Source of the DNA: Omphalotus guepiniiformis
Taxonomy: Eukaryota > Basidiomycota > Agaricomycetes > Agaricales > Omphalotaceae
DNA length: 64,000 nt
Direction of reading: 5' to 3'
NCBI GenBank assembly: GCA_028554645.1
Contig: JAQOOI010000043.1
Coordinates: forward strand, 62,001-126,000
Numbering within the stretch: the stretch's first letter is position 1; each line of letters begins with the position of its first letter. The translations under genes and the position numbers were made by a program. Under the pieces are notes generated by a model that was not told the DNA's origin, did no database searches, and worked only from the letters and a program-made list of their open reading frames with translations. This document shows, in pieces, positions 59,917-64,000 of the stretch.

Positions 59917-60463
59917 CAATAAGGGTACGACCATCTTCTACGCACTTTCCACTGCTGCCCCTCCTAACGATGTCCCAGCAGAGACCAATGAACGTCTTCC
60001 CAAATCGTAGCACCTTCGACCCCGGGCGTGACGGGAAGACGTAGCACCCGCACCTTCAGGCAACCCTGGACGACCGCGACCCCAAGCATGTTCACTCCGA
60101 CTTAGAACCCTACCCTACTCAGAACGTCGCTGCGATGTACCCACCACAACCAACTATCTATTGGGTGTCCCGCGCCTAAAGTCTCCGGTCGTATCGTCAC
60201 AGCCCACTTTGGATAAGTTTGGAGGCGTAGTAGGAAATGGGCTGGTGCTTAGCATCCTCCTTCTTGTGCTTGCAGCTTGTGAGAGTATTCAGGAAGAAGG
60301 TGCGGTCCGAGTTGAGAGGGAGCGTGACATTGAGTTCGCGTGGTGTAGATTCTGTTCGGAGGTGTTGTCTGACACGAAGGCGTTGCTAATTGTGACGTTT
60401 CAGGGGAAGCCGAGGGAGAATGGTATAATCTTTCCTCTGCATGATGATACAAGACAAGAATAA
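59917..60463 (+). pseudogene. Small single-pass membrane protein family, copy D (decayed)
   Basis: The start codon is lost (ACAATAAGG where copy C has ACAATGG). TTIFYALSTAAPP and ETNERLP follow, then stops. YPPQPTIYWVSRA, GRIVTAHFG, GGVVGNGLVLSILLLVL and KALLIVTFQGKPRENGIIFP match copy C in shifting frames. TAGATGTTTATCAAA at about 59745 is shared with the upstream DNA of copies A and C. A tandem neighbour of copy C. Confidence 0.7.
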
Positions 60464-60651
60464 CTCGATATAGCAAGAATGTTACAGAGGACAACATAAA
60501 CTCTAATGAAACTAATTCTAATTATCTACAAACATATAAAAATGGTATATAAACTGAGATTACATTTCAACAAGTACAAAAATCCCGGTATACAAAATGA
60601 AAAAAGAGAAACATAATACAAAGATAATTCCCATTACAAAGAGACCTACAA

Positions 60652-62516
60652 TCAATCCGGAGTATAAGTAGGAGGCACATCGACAGTCACCTCACCACCA
60701 CCAGAACCGTTAAACGACGACGACAACATCCTCATTCCACTATCAATGTGAAGCACCATTCGGCTCTGACGACTTTGTTCGTCCAATAACAACATCCTCT
60801 GCGCATTTTTCATGTCCCCGAGATGTTTCCCGTTGGTAGAAGCACTCGTACCGACTCTGTTCAGATTTGAATTTGAGCATCGGTCAGAACTTGTGTGATT
60901 ACTCGCCGGCACGGTATCGATAGGTTCGGGGGATTGGTTTTGAACATACATGGGCCTGGGTATATTTGGGAGGGTAGATATTGGGGGGAAGCAGGGATTC
61001 GATGGAGGAGATAAAGGAAAAGGGTATTGTTGTTGTTGTTTTCGTTGTTTCGTCAGCAGCGGAGGCATTATACCATGAGACGAAGAAGAAGGACCCTGCC
61101 ACCGCGGTATAGAAGCACCATTCCCAACCTCAGATTCCGATCGCGAATTATAGGCATATGGTAGCCCTGCGGATCGATAAGAATAATACGGATTACAATT
61201 CCCAAGGAAAGTAGGTGTTGATACCATAGCTTTCGCATCGAATCCTGAACTTGTTGAGATATTATTTAGGGCAGTAATATCCAACGGCCCTAGACCATCT
61301 ACGAAATGACGTCCTCGGAAATGAGTTTTCTTCTCCTTTCGACGACGGTAGAAGAGTATTATCGCGATTATTATCGCAAAGAGAACGACGGTACCACCAA
61401 CTGCTGCTCCTACGATAGCGCCTATGGTAAGACTACCATTCGGCGTAGGCGTAGGCGAGGGTGTTGGTATCGGCGGTGGCAACATCGGTGTAGGAATTCG
61501 CATCGAAGACTTGCTCGGATTCGTAGTAACGAGGAAATAATCGATAGCTAACCACTGAGGGTTATCCAAAGCGGATGAAGGAATACCAACGTTAATGTGG
61601 TGTTCACCAGGCTCAAGTCCTGAGGCGGTGAATAGAGGAACGTTGTACACATTTGTGTAGTTTCCGAGGATATCGATTTTACGACTTTCAGGTAGTGTGA
61701 AGTCTACAGAGGGTCCATCGTCGATAGAGTAGAAAGCGGAGTTTTGTTGATAAAAGTGCGCGGAGGAACCAAAGATTACGGTGTAGAGCGATATGGATGT
61801 GCCTACAATGGAAAGATGAGAAAAGTTCGAATAACAGATGAAAGACACAAAAACTCACCATTGAAAACGAACTGCATACTCGAATCAGAATCCGTAGAGT
61901 TGGTGCCTACACCCTGAAACGACCACCCACCACTACTATTGAAATACTTCAACGAAGGATCACTACTATCAACCCTCATAACAACCTCTTCGACCGGATC
62001 ATCAGGGATAGGCGCATATTCGAAACTGTCGAGCCAAATCGTGGAATTAGACGACTCAGCGGTGGGTGTGAATCCTAACTGAATAGTTAACGTGTGTGGA
62101 GTACCAGTCGAAGACCCAGCGAGAGTGTCCCCAGTATCACACCCAATGAAATTGGTTATTATATCCGAGTTGGCACTGCTACTAGATAATTGCCGACCGT
62201 CAAGTTGACACTCCCATGATTGATCGTATCCGCTCATTCCGATGTTCGCTCGGGCGAATGTACCTTCAACAACCCATAGAATATCAGAAAGTGTATGGGG
62301 TTTTATTAGGGGACACTACGCACCATTAAAAGTAAAACTAGCAGTGCCGTTATTCATCCCAACAATCTGATGAACCGTATGATTATACACTGGCCCGCCT
62401 ATAGCCAGATCATCCCATTTGCCGTTCGTATCGAGATTAAAGGCAGACGCAGGGGTATACTGTATAGAGGGGTCTGTGTCGTCTACAACGACTAGCCTAG
62501 GATATGCGGATGTCAT
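60652..62516 (-). CDS. Single-pass membrane protein with paired beta-sandwich-like ectodomain
   Basis: Three exons on the minus strand, 62516-62324, 62263-61859 and 61802-60652, give 583 codons including stop. Two similar extracellular halves each open with a VVDDTDPSIQY or MRVDSSDPSLKYF motif and continue into W-rich, Asn-glycosylation-rich strands, ending QWLAIDYFLVTT. A Pro-rich stalk (about 300-322) leads to one helix (about 324-350, IGAIVGAAVGGTVVLFAIII) and then FYRRRKEKK. The roughly 230-residue cytoplasmic tail is disordered. No classical signal peptide precedes the first half, so the helix may act as the anchor. This layout is widespread in mushrooms and has no assigned role; a carbohydrate-binding or sensor function is a guess. 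It ends tail-to-tail with copy D. Confidence 0.85.
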
Positions 62517-63104
62517 CGTGAGTTGAAGTTAACGTTGACTTCCGACTCCGTTTAGTACTGTAGAAGAGTTCAAAACGACGACGAGGGAGGTGGGGAGGCG
62601 TAAACCCACCGTTCACTGGATGCAAGGGTTGAGGTTCATATAGCCGAAACTACGCCCCTCTTTCTCTCCATGGCGTCTGAGAGTCAAACACTCCTAGTAG
62701 ACACATTACGTCGGAAATGCGTTGCAGGGGGGCTGTGTACGTGCAAAAATCTTTAGTGAGACCCACAAAAACTGTGTACTGATTTGCACAGCACGCGCGG
62801 AGGCAAAATGGTTCAGGTATATTTCTTGCAGTCCCACACTAAATTCCAACTCACGAGTCAAAGTCTAGCGGTGGTAGCCTTATACCTGTGATATGCTTCA
62901 GAGAAATGTTCGTTTGAAAAGACATGCTAATCTCGTTTGAAGGGGTATGCAGTATGACTTGTAGCCAAGTCTTAAAAAATCGAAGAACTGAGGTCAGAGG
63001 TCAGAAAGGTTGCACCGCCACAGGTTTTATTTCGTGCTTAGTAAGACAGAGCCTCGGTTGACAGAACGCGTGTTTAAAACGCGTTGTCGTCTTCTTCACT
63101 CGCA
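62517..63104. promoter_or_regulatory. Divergent promoter region
   Basis: A 588-base spacer separates two genes read away from each other, so it should hold both promoters. Specific elements are not clear. Confidence 0.4.
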
Positions 63105-64000
63105 ATGCTGCCCAAGACTCGTATGTTGTTCCTTCAACTTTTTCTATCATATTGTCTGGTAGTATCGAGCCTCGCAATCGAAGTAGAAAACTATCATGAC
63201 ATTTTACAGCCCCCGCCAACCTTCAATCACGAAAACCTCCCAGCATGGATCGACCACCTCCGGCAGCAATTTTCGATACACGATGTATCTCAGGAGTTAC
63301 AAACCGAAGTAGGGATATCATTCTTGAACTCGGAGGAGGACTCGGGCTCGGAGCTTCAGGCGGTGATGGATGATAGAAGAAAATATTACTTGAAACTCTC
63401 GGGTGAGAAGTGGTGGGATTGGGAGGGTTTTGTTATGGATTTACAGAATATTACTGGTGGGTATCGTTCCTTTCTCCCAGACTAAGAGTTAACATAACAA
63501 AATATCAAATAGTTCTTGCCAACTCGCAGGCAAATCCAATAGGTTCGTCGTGTTCACGGGTGCTTGCTCCATGTGCACTTTTTTAAACGTTCAACAAACC
63601 CCAGACCAAAAAATTTCCGATATTGTCCAAGCTGAAAAGACCTTTGAAGTCACCACACTCCAACCCCTTTTTAAGGAGATATCCAAAGGCGTTGATGATA
63701 CTACTCATTCCATAGAAGATTTCTGGATTCATGATATAACCCCCGCGTTAGAAGGTGCCGCTAAATCTGCTGCAAGGTTCTTGAACAATATTTTCGACAA
63801 ACCTCCCGCCAACGACGAAGAATTCTCCGAGTCCAGGTCATGGTCCTGGATCGACGACTTCCTCGCGAGGGCCTCCGACGTCAGCAAAATTATCGTCAAC
63901 TCTCTCAGCACAATTCTTTTAAAGGATATACTCCCCTTCCTCAAAGACATTCAGAAACTCGGAACACAAATGAAAGATAATCTCGATGTCTTTCGAGCGA
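63105..64000 (+). CDS. Secreted protein of unknown family, 3' end outside window
   Basis: Exon 1 is 63105-63460 and exon 2 starts at 63523 and runs open to the window edge, about 278 residues so far. A signal peptide is clear (LQLFLSYCLVVSSLA, with an alternative ATG at 63123). The mature part starts EVENYHDILQPPPTF and includes AWIDHLRQQFSIHD, a single Cys-rich spot FTGACSMCTFL, and a long, probably helical, charged region (SRSWSWIDDFLARA, then FLKDIQKLGTQMKDN). The acceptor at 63522 keeps the frame; the nearer one at 63530-63540 does not. No family recognised. Confidence 0.75.

Noticed and set aside
1..64000. CRISPR arrays, bacterial operons or ribosomal RNA genes
   Set aside because: None seen; spliced genes and protein families are fungal throughout.

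Overview
This is a nuclear window from a filamentous fungus, most likely a mushroom-forming basidiomycete (Agaricomycetes). Coding sequence is split by many 50-75 base GT-AG introns, and the protein families fit that group: DUF6534 and DUF6699 proteins, NACHT-ankyrin proteins, multi-exon P450s, a Ste7-type MAPKK and an NCS1 transporter. I rebuilt the genes by hand from exon phase. In nearly all of them the exon lengths sum to a multiple of three and end at one stop codon, which is the main internal check on the models.

Layout from left to right. 1-1255: decayed P450, cut by the window edge. 1256-4370: repeat-rich, with a small inverted-repeat element and a dead Pif1/Helitron-type helicase. 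5067-8820: NCS1 nucleobase-type permease and an FSP1/AMID-like FAD oxidoreductase. 10512-12383: SH3 protein. 12.4-16.4 kb: gene-poor. 16450-17810: DUF6699 protein. 17.8-22.0 kb: gene-poor. 22073-23459: three-repeat Myb factor. 24216-25302: secreted GH43 enzyme on the minus strand. 26.4 kb: glycosyltransferase scrap. 28.1-30.6 kb: two damaged copies of a small membrane-protein family. 30.3-37.4 kb: AT-rich, CpG-poor block with an LTR-like inverted repeat, a dead NACHT-ankyrin gene and a tRNA-like insert. 37529-39643: UDP-glycosyltransferase. 41213-42117: GLTP-fold protein. 43141-45264: 20-exon DUF6534 membrane protein. 45.3-49.5 kb: gene-poor. 49507-51711: intact P450. 52084-53715: basic, Cys-rich protein. 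54.0-54.6 kb: tandem duplication. 56074-57657: Ste7-type MAPKK. 58567-60463: one intact and one broken copy of the same small membrane-protein family. 60652-62516: single-pass membrane protein. 63105 to the end: start of a secreted-protein gene.

I see no operon or clear pathway cluster. The P450, UGT and NCS1 genes are the kind found in fungal accessory metabolism, while the MAPKK, Myb, SH3 and GLTP genes look like housekeeping or signalling genes. The parts most worth a second look are the repeated small membrane-protein family (two tandem pairs about 30 kb apart in opposite orientation), the DUF6534 gene with coding exons of 10-18 bases, the GLTP protein that lacks expected ligand-contact residues, and the CpG-depleted fossil islands with a hairpin-forming repeat.

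Functions come from recognising motifs by eye; no database search was run.
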